Of a stretch of DNA of 64,000 nt, positions 14,261 through 23,283 are shown in pieces (positions within the stretch are counted from its first letter, which is position 1; each line of letters starts with the position of its first letter). This stretch comes from Umezawaea tangerina (GTDB lineage: Bacteria; Actinomycetota; Actinomycetes; Mycobacteriales; Pseudonocardiaceae): assembly GCF_003002815.1 (NCBI RefSeq), contig NZ_PVTF01000008.1, positions 62,001 to 126,000 on the forward strand, written 5' to 3'. Position numbers and translations under genes: made by a program. The notes under the pieces are model-generated. The model saw only the letters and a list, made by a program, of their open reading frames with translations. It was not told the origin of the DNA and searched no databases.

Positions 14261-16456
14261 GTGTCCGACGCCGCAACGTTCACCCCGCCCGGCGGACTCG
14301 CAGCCGGTGCCGGTCGCACGACCGCCGACGGCCTCACCGCCCTGTTCCGACCGAGGGCGATCGCCGTGCTCGGCGCGTCCGGCCGGGTCGGCAACCCCTT
14401 CGCCCGCCCGCTGACCTACCTCGTGGAGCACGGGTTCGCCGGGGACGTCTACCCGGTCAACCCCGGTTACCAGACCCTCGGAGGCCTCACCTGCTACCCG
14501 TCGCTGGACGACCTGCCCGGTGAGGTCGACCTGGTCCTGATGCTGGTCTCCGCCCCCGAGGTCGTGCGGCTGCTGCCCGCCGTGGCCAAGGCGGGCGCGA
14601 AGGCGGCGGTCGTGTTCGCGTCCGGCTTCGCCGAGACCGGGCCGGACGGGCAGGCGCTGCAGGACGAGCTCGTCCGGCTGGCCCGCCACCACGGCGTCCG
14701 GCTGCTCGGCCCGAACTGCCAGGGTCTCGTCGCGGTCCACGACCACGTGGTCGCCTCGTTCACCGCGGCGCTGGAGCTGGGCGTGCCCGAGCCGGGCAAC
14801 ATCGCCTACATCGGCCAGAGCGGCGCGGTCGGCGGCTCGATCTTCAGCCTCGCCAGGGAGCGCGGGCTGCGGATCGGCACCTGGGCCAGCACCGGCAACC
14901 AGGCCGACCTCGGCGCCACCGAGATCGCGAACCACCTGGTCGAGGACCCGCGGATCGAGGTCCTCACGATGTACCTCGAGAGCCCGGTGCCCGGCGCGGA
15001 GTTCGACCGGCTGACCGCGCGGGCCGCCGAGCTGGGCAAGTCGGTGCTGGTGCTGCGGTCCGCGCTGTCGCGGTCCGGGGCGCGCGCCGCCACCTCGCAC
15101 ACCGGCGCGATCATCGGCGACGACGCGGCGTTCACGGCGATGTGCCGGGAGCGCGGGGTCGTGCAGGCCGACGACGTCGAGGACTTCATCGCCACGGCCC
15201 ACGCGCTGAGCGTGCTGCCCCGGTCGGGCGGCAACCGGCTCGGCATCATCACGACCTCCGGCGGCGCGGGCAGCCTGGCCGCGGACCAGGCCGAGGCGCG
15301 CGGCATGACCGTGGACGACCTGACCGAGCCGGTGCAGCGCAGGCTGGCCGAGGTCGTCCCGGACTTCGGCGCGGTGACCAACCCGGTCGACGTGACCGCG
15401 CAGATGTTCAAGGCCAACGAGACCGACGGGTTCATCGCGGTCTGCGACGAGCTGCTGGCCGACCCGACGGTCGACTCCGTCCTGGTCGTCCTGACGATGG
15501 TGACCGGCGACCTGGCCACGTCGATGGCGCACGGCCTGTGCGGGCTGTGGGCCCGCGCGACCAAGCCGGTCGTGGTCGTGTGGCTGGCCGCCCGCCAGCA
15601 GACCGACGTGGCCAGGGAGATCCTGCGCGCCAACGGGATGCCGGTGTACGACTCGCCGCGCACCGGTGTCGGCGTGCTGCACGCCCTGGCCACCGCGGCC
15701 CCGCGGGGACCGCGTCCGCTCGTCCAACCGTCCACATCGGACATTTCCGTCGTCGACGTCCTCGGCGGCCTGCACGGCGGCGTGCTGACCGAGCACGAGG
15801 GTGCCGAGGTCCTGGCCGCACTGGGGATCTCGCGTCCCGCCGAACGGCTGGTCGACTCCGCGAACCGGGCCGCCGACGCTGCCCGCGCGCTGGGCGGCCC
15901 GCTGGTGCTGAAGATCCAGTCGCCCGAGGTGCCGCACAAGACGGAACGGGGCGGTGTCCGCCTCGGGGTCGGCGCGGAGGAGGCGGCGACGGTCTACCAC
16001 GACCTGGTCCGGCGCTTCGAGGCCGAAGGCGCGATCGACGTGCTGGTGCAGGAGCAGGTGGGGGAGGGGCCCGAGCTGCTCGTCGGGATCACCAACACCG
16101 AACCGGGGTTCCCGCCGCTGCTCACCGTCGGCATGGGCGGCGTCACCACCGAGCTGTACAAGGACACCACGACCCGGCTCGCCCCGGTCGACGCGACCGT
16201 CGCCAAGGAGATGGTCCTGGAGCTGAAGGCCGCGCCGCTGCTGACCGGCTTCCGCGGTCGGCCCGGCTGCGCGCTGGACGCCGCCGCCGAGGCGATCGCC
16301 CGGCTGAGCAGGCTCGCCGTGCTCGTGGGCGACCGGCTGGTCGAGCTGGAGGTCAACCCGCTCCGGCTGGTCGACGCGGGGGAGCGCGCGATCGCGCTGG
16401 ACTTCCTGCTCCGCCTGGGCGGCGCGCCCCACCCCACCGAGGAGACGACGACATGA
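14261..16456 (+). CDS. Acyl-CoA synthetase, NDP-forming type (acetate--CoA ligase family)
   Basis: This 731-residue fused alpha-beta enzyme converts a carboxylic acid, ATP and CoA to acyl-CoA. A CoA-binding Rossmann domain comes first (AIAVLGASGRVGNPFARPL at about 38-56). Two succinyl-CoA-ligase-like flavodoxin domains follow, with the SHTGAIIGDDAAF motif whose histidine is phosphorylated. The C-terminal ATP-grasp domain has LVLKIQSPEVPHKTERGGVR and LVELEVNPLRLV. The GTG at 14261 was chosen because AGGGAG lies just upstream; an ATG at 14210 overlaps the -10 box. It is the first gene of the catabolic operon and overlaps the next gene by ATGA. Confidence 0.9.
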   Translation: MSDAATFTPPGGLAAGAGRTTADGLTALFRPRAIAVLGASGRVGNPFARPLTYLVEHGFAGDVYPVNPGYQTLGGLTCYPSLDDLPGEVDLVLMLVSAPEVVRLLPAVAKAGAKAAVVFASGFAETGPDGQALQDELVRLARHHGVRLLGPNCQGLVAVHDHVVASFTAALELGVPEPGNIAYIGQSGAVGGSIFSLARERGLRIGTWASTGNQADLGATEIANHLVEDPRIEVLTMYLESPVPGAEFDRLTARAAELGKSVLVLRSALSRSGARAATSHTGAIIGDDAAFTAMCRERGVVQADDVEDFIATAHALSVLPRSGGNRLGIITTSGGAGSLAADQAEARGMTVDDLTEPVQRRLAEVVPDFGAVTNPVDVTAQMFKANETDGFIAVCDELLADPTVDSVLVVLTMVTGDLATSMAHGLCGLWARATKPVVVVWLAARQQTDVAREILRANGMPVYDSPRTGVGVLHALATAAPRGPRPLVQPSTSDISVVDVLGGLHGGVLTEHEGAEVLAALGISRPAERLVDSANRAADAARALGGPLVLKIQSPEVPHKTERGGVRLGVGAEEAATVYHDLVRRFEAEGAIDVLVQEQVGEGPELLVGITNTEPGFPPLLTVGMGGVTTELYKDTTTRLAPVDATVAKEMVLELKAAPLLTGFRGRPGCALDAAAEAIARLSRLAVLVGDRLVELEVNPLRLVDAGERAIALDFLLRLGGAPHPTEETTT

Positions 16457-17250
16457 CGCCCGCAGTCCGGTTCGAACGCAAGCACGGGATCGCCGTCCTC
16501 ACCGTCAGCAATCCCGCCATCAAGAACGCGCTGACCCTCGACATGGCCCACCAGCTCACCGACCTGTGCGAGCGGATCGACGCCGACCCGACGATCGGGG
16601 CGGTGGTCGTCCGCGGCGACGGCGGCACGTTCTGCTCCGGCGCGGACACCCGCTCGTGGAGCGGCACCTACGCCGACCCGATGAGCGACAGCGCCTACGC
16701 CGAGACCGACGACATCTACGGGGCGTTCTACCGGGTCGGCCAGATCCAGGTCCCCACCATCTGCGCGGTGCGCGGTGCGGCGGTCGGCGCGGGCCTGAAC
16801 CTGGCGCTGGCGGCCGACCTCCGGATCGTCGCGCGGGACGCCCGTCTCATCGCGGGGTTCCTCAAGGCGGGCATCCACCCCGGCGGCGGCTTCTTCACCA
16901 TCTCCTCCCGCGTGGCGGGCCGCGAGGCGGCCGCGGCGATGGGCGTGTTCAGCGAGGAGGTCTCCGGCGAGCGCGCCGTCCACATAGGACTGGCGTGGGA
17001 GGCGCTGGACGACGATCTGGTCGAGGACAGGGCGTTCGAGCTCGCGGGGCGGGTCGCCGGTGACCCGGTGCTGGCCCGCCGGGTGGCCAGGTCGTTCCGC
17101 GCGGAGGCCGACCCGTCGCCGCTGCCGTGGTCGACGGCCATCGAGGTCGAGCGCGGCGTGCAGATCTGGACCCAGGCCCGGCGGCTCCGCGCGAACGGCA
17201 ACGGCAGCGGCTCGGCGAACGGCGACGTGACGGCGGGGGCGGGCCGATGA
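16453..17250 (+). CDS. Enoyl-CoA hydratase/isomerase family protein (first copy)
   Basis: This 265-residue crotonase-fold protein begins MTPAVRFERKHGIAVLTVSNP. It has the first oxyanion-hole segment GGTFCSGADTRSW and the second, RGAAVGAGLNLALAADLRI. FLKAGIHPGGGFFTISSRV replaces the usual catalytic-glutamate loop, so the exact reaction (hydration, isomerisation or C-C cleavage) is uncertain. The tail is low-complexity (ANGNGSGSANGD). The start overlaps the synthetase stop and the end overlaps the dehydrogenase start, so it is translationally coupled on both sides. Confidence 0.88.
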   Translation: MTPAVRFERKHGIAVLTVSNPAIKNALTLDMAHQLTDLCERIDADPTIGAVVVRGDGGTFCSGADTRSWSGTYADPMSDSAYAETDDIYGAFYRVGQIQVPTICAVRGAAVGAGLNLALAADLRIVARDARLIAGFLKAGIHPGGGFFTISSRVAGREAAAAMGVFSEEVSGERAVHIGLAWEALDDDLVEDRAFELAGRVAGDPVLARRVARSFRAEADPSPLPWSTAIEVERGVQIWTQARRLRANGNGSGSANGDVTAGAGR

Positions 17251-18398
17251 TCGAGTTCCGGCCTTCGGGCCTGACCGAGGACGAGGAGAAGCTGCGCACC
17301 GAGGTGCGCGAGTTCGTGGCGGAGGAGTTCCCCAGCGGCACCTACCTGCCGGAGCTGGGCATCAACGCCGCCGCCGACCCGGAGTTCAGCCGCAGGCTGG
17401 CCGCGCGCGGCTGGGTGGGCATGGTCGTGCCCGAGGAGTACGGCGGGCCGGGCAGGTCGGCGACCGAGCGGTTCCTCGTCGTGGAGGAGCTGCTCGCCGC
17501 GGGCGCCCCCGTCGGCGCGCACTGGGTCGCCGACCGGCAGACCGCGCCGGTCATCCTGTCCTTCGGCAGCGAACGGCTCAAGCGCGAGTTCCTGCCCCGC
17601 ATCGTCGCGGGCGACGCGTTCTTCTGCCTGGGCATGAGCGAGCCCGACAGCGGGTCGGACCTCGCGTCGGTGCGCACCAGGGCGACCCGCACCGAGGGCG
17701 GCTGGCTGCTCAACGGCCGCAAGGTGTGGACGTCGGGCGCGCAGTACTGCCACTACGCCATGACGCTGTGCCGCACGTCCCCGCAGGAGGGCCGCAAGCA
17801 CGTCGGGCTGAGCCAGCTGATCGTCGACCTGACGTCGGACGGCCTGACCGTGTCGCCCATCAGGCTGCTCAACGGGCAGCACCACTTCAACGAGGTCGTG
17901 TTCACCGACGTCTTCGTGCCCGACCACATGGTGCTCGGCGAGATCGGCTCCGGGTGGCACCAGGTCACCTCCGAGCTGGCCTACGAGCGCTCCGGCCCGG
18001 ACCGCTTCCTGACCACCTTCCCGGTGCTGCGGTACTTCCTGGACTTCCGGGAGGTGTCGGGCCCGGAGGCGGAGCTGCGGCTCGGCGCGCTGGCCGCCCG
18101 GTACTGGGTGCTGCGCAACATGTCCCTGTCGATCGCCAGGTCGCTCGACCAGGGCGAGGTCCCCGCGGTCGAGGCGACCCTGGTCAAGGACCTCGGCACC
18201 TCGTTCGAGCACGACGTGCTCGACCTGGTCCGCGACCTCACCGGCGGCGAGCAGGAACCCGACGGCGACCTGTTCGGCAGGCTGCTGGCCGAGGCGACCG
18301 TCACCGCCCCGACCTTCACCCTGCGCGGCGGCACCAACGAGGTGCTGCGGACCGTCGCGGCCAAGCACCTGCTGCGCGAGAAGCGGAGGGCACTGTGA
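17247..18398 (+). CDS. Acyl-CoA dehydrogenase, large partner
   Basis: This 383-residue FAD enzyme has the full three-domain acyl-CoA dehydrogenase fold. The N-terminal helices include WVGMVVPEEYGGPG, the middle strands FCLGMSEPDSGSDLAS (FAD/substrate signature) and the C-terminal helices TLRGGTNEVLRTVAAKHLL. It oxidises acyl-CoA thioesters at C2-C3. It lies in tandem with a second, divergent dehydrogenase gene (GTGA overlap). In actinobacterial steroid and cyclic-compound degradation such pairs form alpha2-beta2 heterotetramers; I infer the same here. Confidence 0.92.
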   Translation: MIEFRPSGLTEDEEKLRTEVREFVAEEFPSGTYLPELGINAAADPEFSRRLAARGWVGMVVPEEYGGPGRSATERFLVVEELLAAGAPVGAHWVADRQTAPVILSFGSERLKREFLPRIVAGDAFFCLGMSEPDSGSDLASVRTRATRTEGGWLLNGRKVWTSGAQYCHYAMTLCRTSPQEGRKHVGLSQLIVDLTSDGLTVSPIRLLNGQHHFNEVVFTDVFVPDHMVLGEIGSGWHQVTSELAYERSGPDRFLTTFPVLRYFLDFREVSGPEAELRLGALAARYWVLRNMSLSIARSLDQGEVPAVEATLVKDLGTSFEHDVLDLVRDLTGGEQEPDGDLFGRLLAEATVTAPTFTLRGGTNEVLRTVAAKHLLREKRRAL

Positions 18399-19456
18399 GC
18401 GACGAACTCCAGCTCCTGGACGGGACGCTGCGCGCGATCTTCGCCAAGCACTTCGACCGGGACACCCGCGCCGCCACCGGCCGCGAGTTCCCGCGCGACC
18501 TGTGGACCGTGCTCGACAAGGCCGGACTGACCGCGCTCGGCGACGTCGAGTCCGGCGCGGGACTGGCCGAGCTGGTCGTGCTGGCACGGGCCGTCGGCCG
18601 CGCCGCAGCACCGGTGCCGCTGGTGGAGACGGCGGGACTGGCGGCCTGGCTGGTGACCGGGGCGGGTCTCGACCTGCCGCCGGGCATCACGACCTGCGCG
18701 GCCGCCCACCCGGACGACGACCTGACCCTGGCCCGCTCGGGCGACGGCTGGACGGCGACCGGTGTGCTGCACCGCGTCCCGTGGGGCCGCGACAGCGACC
18801 AGGTGGCCGCCGTCGCCACGGGGGAGGGCACCGCGTTCGCCGTGGTGCTGCCGATCCCCGACGACGTCCGACGCGGCACCAACCTCGGCGAGGAGCCGCG
18901 CGACACCGTGCGGTTCGACGGTGTCGCCCTGGCCGCGGACGCGGTGGCGCCGACGACCGTCGACCACGACGCCCTGCGCGAACGGGGTGCGGTGCTGCGC
19001 GCCGCGTCCATGGGCGGTGCCATGGAGTCCGCGCTGGAGCTGTCGCTGGCCTACGCCGGTGAACGCGAGCAGTTCGGCCAGCCGATCTCCTCGTTCCAGG
19101 CGGTGCAGCACCACCTCGTCGCCATCGCCGAGGAGACCATGTGCACGGGGATGGCCGTGCAGCTGGCGGTGTCCGCGACCGCCGAGCAGGCGGCGTTCGC
19201 GGTCGCGGCGGCCAAGAACACCGCGGGCCGCGCCGCCCGGATCGTGACCAAGCGGGCGCACCAGGTCCACGGCGCCATCGGCGTCACCGACGAGCACGCG
19301 CTGCCGTGGTTCACCACGCGGCTGTGGGCGTGGCAGGACGAGTTCGGCACGACCCGCGACTGGGCCGCGAGGCTGGGCCGGGGCGTGCTCGCCGACGGCG
19401 GGGCAGGCCTCTGGCCGCGGCTCAGCGCCAGCGTGGGCGGGGGCGACGCCGGATGA
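18395..19456 (+). CDS. Acyl-CoA dehydrogenase, small partner
   Basis: This 353-residue acyl-CoA dehydrogenase-family protein is shorter and more divergent than its neighbour. It has a reduced N-terminal domain (VLDKAGLTALGDVESGAGLAELV), a weak middle domain and a clear C-terminal helical bundle (YAGEREQFGQPISSFQAVQHHLV, KRAHQVHGAIGVTDEHALPWFT). The GREQFG-like R at about 224 and the QVHGAIG segment are FAD-binding signatures. It probably forms a heteromer with the protein at 17247-18398. The GTG start overlaps the previous stop and the end overlaps the next ATG. Confidence 0.9.
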   Translation: MSDELQLLDGTLRAIFAKHFDRDTRAATGREFPRDLWTVLDKAGLTALGDVESGAGLAELVVLARAVGRAAAPVPLVETAGLAAWLVTGAGLDLPPGITTCAAAHPDDDLTLARSGDGWTATGVLHRVPWGRDSDQVAAVATGEGTAFAVVLPIPDDVRRGTNLGEEPRDTVRFDGVALAADAVAPTTVDHDALRERGAVLRAASMGGAMESALELSLAYAGEREQFGQPISSFQAVQHHLVAIAEETMCTGMAVQLAVSATAEQAAFAVAAAKNTAGRAARIVTKRAHQVHGAIGVTDEHALPWFTTRLWAWQDEFGTTRDWAARLGRGVLADGGAGLWPRLSASVGGGDAG

Positions 19457-20232
19457 ACGCGCCCCTGCTGCTGGACATCGCCGACTCGGTGGCGACGGTG
19501 ACCCTGAACCGCCCCGACCACCTGAACGCGCTCAGCACGGAGCTCCAGCGGGAGCTGGTCGAGGTGTTCGCGGACCTCGACCGCGACGACTCCGTGCGGG
19601 TCGTGCTGCTGACCGCCAACGGGGACCGCGCGTTCAGCGCGGGCGCGGACCTCAAGCAGATGAACGGGAACGACCGGGCGGGTGCCGCCGCGTACCTGCC
19701 GATGGCGGGGCCGACGCGCAACCTCTACGAAACCGTGCTGGAGTGCGGGAAACCGACGCTCGCGGTGCTGCACGGCTGGGTCGTCGGAGGCGGCCTGGAA
19801 CTGGCGATGGCGTGCGACCTGCGCATCGCCGCCGACGACGCGCGGCTGATGCTGCCGGAGTCGAAAGTGGGGCTGGGGGCGAACTTCGGCAGCCAGATGC
19901 TGCCGAGGCTGGTGCCGATGGGGATCGCGTTCCAGATGCTGTACCTGGGCGAGCCGCTGGACGCGGCCGACGCCCACCGGGTGGGGCTGGTCAACTGGCT
20001 TGCCCCGCGAGCGGAGTTGGCGGACCGGGCAAGGGGGATCGCCGCGCAGCTCGTCGAGCGCGCGCCGGTGACCCTGCGCCGCTACAAGGCGATGGTGCGG
20101 GTGGGCTCGACGCTGCCCATCTCGACCGCGCTCCGCCTGGATCCGGGTCCGAGCCCGTACACGAGCGCCGATCGGCTTGAGGGGGCCGCGGCGTTCGTCG
20201 AGAAGCGAAAACCGCACTGGACCGGTCGATGA
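19453..20232 (+). CDS. Enoyl-CoA hydratase (second copy)
   Basis: This 259-residue crotonase is close to canonical. VATVTLNRPDHLNALS is followed by an oxyanion-hole GDRAFSAGADLKQM, then GWVVGGGLELAMACDLRIAADDARLMLPE and the active-site loop SKVGLGANFGSQMLPRLV. The C-terminus holds the trimerisation helices. It should hydrate the 2-enoyl-CoA produced by the dehydrogenase pair upstream. It overlaps the preceding gene by ATGA. It is followed by the binding-protein gene whose frame begins at the stop codon, though the likely start is at 20310. Confidence 0.92.
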   Translation: MNAPLLLDIADSVATVTLNRPDHLNALSTELQRELVEVFADLDRDDSVRVVLLTANGDRAFSAGADLKQMNGNDRAGAAAYLPMAGPTRNLYETVLECGKPTLAVLHGWVVGGGLELAMACDLRIAADDARLMLPESKVGLGANFGSQMLPRLVPMGIAFQMLYLGEPLDAADAHRVGLVNWLAPRAELADRARGIAAQLVERAPVTLRRYKAMVRVGSTLPISTALRLDPGPSPYTSADRLEGAAAFVEKRKPHWTGR

Positions 20233-20309
20233 CAGTCGGTTCTTCGCGAGCAAGTCAGCACCACAACTCCTCGGGCGCGACGCGCCTCCCAATGGCGAGA
20301 GGTACCAAG

Positions 20310-21635
20310 ATGGTCACCAACAACCCCGGCGGTCTGCTCGGCATCCAGGCGTCCCGGCGCCGCTTCCTGATCGGCGCGGGTGCCCTGGGCGCCACGGGCC
20401 TGCTGGCGGCCTGCGGCGACTCGGGCTCCGCCTCCGGCGGCAGCGGCGGCGGCAACCCGATCACCATCGGCTACGTCGCCTCGCTCACCGGGGCGACCGC
20501 GGCCTACGGCACGCAGACGCTCAACGCCCTGCAGCTGGCCGCGAAGGACCTCAACGGGCTGGGCGGGATCCTCGGACGCCAGGTCGTGATCAAGGCCGTC
20601 GACAACCAGTCCAAGCCCGACGCCGTGCCCGCGCTGATGAAGCAGCTCGTCCAGGACGGCTGCAAGATCATGCTCGGCGCGTCCGCCAGCCCGCCCACCG
20701 TCGTGGCGGCGACGACCGCCGACCAGATCAAGGTGCCGCTGCTGGTCCCGATGGAGGCCGCCGCGTCGATCATCGGCGACGGCCGCAAGTACGCGTTCAA
20801 GCTCGAGCCCACGATGCCCGACCAGAAGGGCTGGGCCGCCGCGTCGGTCCGCGCCGTCATGGCGGGCGCCAAGGCCGCCGGGAGCCCGGTGCGGACCGCG
20901 GTGATCGTCCACGCGAGCCTCGGCGCCTTCCCGGAGGCCAAGACCGCCTGGGAGCGCACGCTCAAGGACGAGTTCCCCGACGTGAAGCTGCTCGACACGA
21001 TCTCCTACGACGAGGCGTCGACCAGCGACTACGCGCCGCTGGTGAGCAAGGTGCAGGCGGCCAACCCGGACGTGCTGATCTTCGGCGGCAACCCGCAGGG
21101 CACGTTCCAGTTCTACCCCGCGCTCAAGGCGTCCGGGTTCGTCCCGCGCGCGACCGTCGGCGTGCTCGGCGGCAACACCAACACCAAGTTCGTCGAGTCG
21201 GCGGGCGACATCGCGGAGAACGACCTGGCGGGCAGCTACTGGACCCAGAAGCTGAAGGCCAAGGAGGGCTCCAAGTTCTCGCCGCAGAAGTTCTACGACG
21301 ACTACGTGGCGGCCTACGACGGCCAGAAGCCCGACGGCATCGGGGCGTGCTACTACTCCGCGCTCGCCGTCGCCGCCGAGGCGATCACGATCGCGGGCAC
21401 GGCCGACGACTCGGAGAAGATCGCGCAGGCGCTGCGCAAGGTCGACTTCGACGGGCTCGGCGGTGACAAGAACGGCATGTACATCATCGGCCACGGCGTG
21501 AAGTTCGACGAGAAGGGCCTGAACTCCAAGGCCGAGGGCATCGTCACCCAGGTGCAGGGCGGTGAGTTCATCCCGGTGTACCCGGAGAACGTGGCCACCG
21601 CGAAGGTCGTCTACCCGCGTCCCGGAAGCAAGTAG
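20310..21635 (+). CDS. ABC importer substrate-binding lipoprotein (Liv/HAA5 type)
   Basis: This 441-residue periplasmic-binding-protein-like lipoprotein begins with a twin-arginine signal (SRRRFLIGAGALG at 15-27) and lipobox LAAC with the cysteine at residue 35, then a Ser/Gly linker. The mature part has ITIGYVASLTGATAAYGTQ and DVLIFGGNPQGTFQFYPAL, typical of type I Liv-family binding proteins. These bind amino acids, amides or aromatic and cyclic carboxylates. The ATG at 20310 follows GAGAGG and gives a normal signal peptide; the in-frame ATG at 20229 would add 27 unlikely residues. It should capture the substrate of this catabolic operon. Confidence 0.9.
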   Translation: MVTNNPGGLLGIQASRRRFLIGAGALGATGLLAACGDSGSASGGSGGGNPITIGYVASLTGATAAYGTQTLNALQLAAKDLNGLGGILGRQVVIKAVDNQSKPDAVPALMKQLVQDGCKIMLGASASPPTVVAATTADQIKVPLLVPMEAAASIIGDGRKYAFKLEPTMPDQKGWAAASVRAVMAGAKAAGSPVRTAVIVHASLGAFPEAKTAWERTLKDEFPDVKLLDTISYDEASTSDYAPLVSKVQAANPDVLIFGGNPQGTFQFYPALKASGFVPRATVGVLGGNTNTKFVESAGDIAENDLAGSYWTQKLKAKEGSKFSPQKFYDDYVAAYDGQKPDGIGACYYSALAVAAEAITIAGTADDSEKIAQALRKVDFDGLGGDKNGMYIIGHGVKFDEKGLNSKAEGIVTQVQGGEFIPVYPENVATAKVVYPRPGSK

Positions 21636-21640
21636 CGGCC

Positions 21641-22378
21641 ATGACGACGTTGGAGATCGAGGGCCTCAGCGTCAGGCGGGGCCGGTCCGAGGTGCTGCAC
21701 CAGGTCGACCTGGTGGTCCGCGAGGGCGAGTGCGTCTGCCTCGTCGGGTCCAACGGGGCGGGCAAGACGTCGCTGATCGAGGGCGTGCTGGGGATGCTGC
21801 CCAGCAAGGCGAAGACCTTGTCCTTCCTCGGCGAGTCGCTGCTCGGCGTCCGCCCCTGGGACCGGGTCCGCCGGGGCCTGGTCGTGGTCCCCCAGAACCG
21901 CGACCTGTTCTCCGGCATGACCGTGGAGGAGAACCTGCGGCTCGGCGCGGTCGCCGTGGCGGACCGGACGTCGACCGACCAGGTGCTCGCCGAGATCTAC
22001 GAGCTGTTCCCGCGGCTGGCCGAACGCGCCGACCAGCTCGCGGGGACGCTCAGCGGCGGCGAGCGCAGCATGCTGGCCATCGGCCGCGGGCTGATGTCCC
22101 AGCCGAGGATGCTCGTCTTCGACGAGCCGTCGCTCGGGCTGGCGCCGCTGGTCGTCACGTCGATCATGCGGACCATCGCCGAGATCAACGAACGCGGGAC
22201 GACGGTCCTGCTGGTGGAGCAGAACGTGCACCAGGCGTTCGCGCTCGCCTCCAGGGCCTACGTCCTGGAGAACGGCGTGATCGCGGGGGAGGGCCCGACC
22301 GCCGAGCTGGCGGACTCGGAGCTGATGCGGCGCGGGTACCTCGGCAGCGCCGCGACCGGAGGGGTGGTGAAGGCATGA
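21641..22378 (+). CDS. Liv-type ABC importer ATPase (LivF-like)
   Basis: This 245-residue nucleotide-binding protein has Walker A VGSNGAGKTSLIE, signature LSGGERSMLAIGRGL, Walker B RMLVFDEPSLGLAP and an H-loop region in which the switch residue is in LLVEQNVHQAF (Q in place of H, normal in LivF). It starts 5 bp after the binding-protein stop and overlaps the permease start (ATGA). With the ATPase at 24362 it powers the heterodimeric permease. Confidence 0.92.
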   Translation: MTTLEIEGLSVRRGRSEVLHQVDLVVREGECVCLVGSNGAGKTSLIEGVLGMLPSKAKTLSFLGESLLGVRPWDRVRRGLVVVPQNRDLFSGMTVEENLRLGAVAVADRTSTDQVLAEIYELFPRLAERADQLAGTLSGGERSMLAIGRGLMSQPRMLVFDEPSLGLAPLVVTSIMRTIAEINERGTTVLLVEQNVHQAFALASRAYVLENGVIAGEGPTAELADSELMRRGYLGSAATGGVVKA

Positions 22379-23283
22379 GCACGGTTCTCCAGCTGGCGTC
22401 CACCGGACTGCTGCAGGGACTGATCTACTCGCTGATCGGCATCGGCCTGTACCTGGTGTTCACCGTCATGAGGGTGGTGAACTTCGCCCACGGCTACTTC
22501 GTGCTGATCGGGATGTACGGGGTGCTCACCCTGAAGCCGCAGGGGTTCCCCGCCTTCATCGGCGCGATCGTCCTGGCGGCGCTGGGCGGCGCGCTCGTGG
22601 GGTACCTGGTGCAGCGGTTCCTGCTGGAGTCGGGGCTGGCCAAGGGCGGCCACAGCCAGCTGGTGATCACGCTGAGCCTGGGCATCGCCATCCAGTACCT
22701 GTTCCAGGTGCTGCACCCGGAACCGTTCGAGACGATCCCCAACCCGTACCCGTTCGAGGCGTTCACCTCCTCCGGCGTGACGATCAGCGCGCCCAGGATG
22801 GCCGCGGGCGTGCTGAGCCTGGTGCTGGTGCTGCTGGTGTCGTTCCTGGTCTACCGGACCAGGATCGGCAGCATCATCCGCGGCTGCTCGGAGAGCCTCA
22901 ACGGCGCGATCCACGTGGGCATCAACGTCCGGCGCGTCTACCGGCTCACCTTCGCCCTGGGCTGCGGCCTGGCGGCGATCGCGGGCGGGCTGCTGCTGCC
23001 GATCCAGCCGGTGTCGCCCGCGCTGGGCCTGGAGCTGACGATCAAGGCGTTCATCGTCGTGGTCATCGGCGGCGCGGGCTCGCTGTGGGGGACCGTCGCC
23101 GCGGGCGTCCTGCTCGGGCTCGCCGAGGCGCTCGGCAGCCTCTACGCGCCGGGGACCTTCGCCACGGCGCTGGTGTACGGGCTGTTCTTCCTGGTGATCC
23201 TGGTCAGGCCGCAGGGCCTGGTGGTGCGGGCGGCCGCGCGGATCAAGCCGCGGACGTCGCTGACGAAGGTGGGTGTGGGATGA
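22375..23283 (+). CDS. Liv-type ABC importer permease (LivH-like)
   Basis: This 302-residue integral membrane protein has about eight hydrophobic segments. The family signature GLYLVFTVMRVVNFAHGYFVLIGMY comes near the N-terminus, followed later by the coupling-helix region GCSESLNGAIHVGINVRRVYRLTFALG and ending VRPQGLV. It is one half of the membrane channel. It overlaps both neighbours by ATGA. Confidence 0.92.
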   Translation: MSTVLQLASTGLLQGLIYSLIGIGLYLVFTVMRVVNFAHGYFVLIGMYGVLTLKPQGFPAFIGAIVLAALGGALVGYLVQRFLLESGLAKGGHSQLVITLSLGIAIQYLFQVLHPEPFETIPNPYPFEAFTSSGVTISAPRMAAGVLSLVLVLLVSFLVYRTRIGSIIRGCSESLNGAIHVGINVRRVYRLTFALGCGLAAIAGGLLLPIQPVSPALGLELTIKAFIVVVIGGAGSLWGTVAAGVLLGLAEALGSLYAPGTFATALVYGLFFLVILVRPQGLVVRAAARIKPRTSLTKVGVG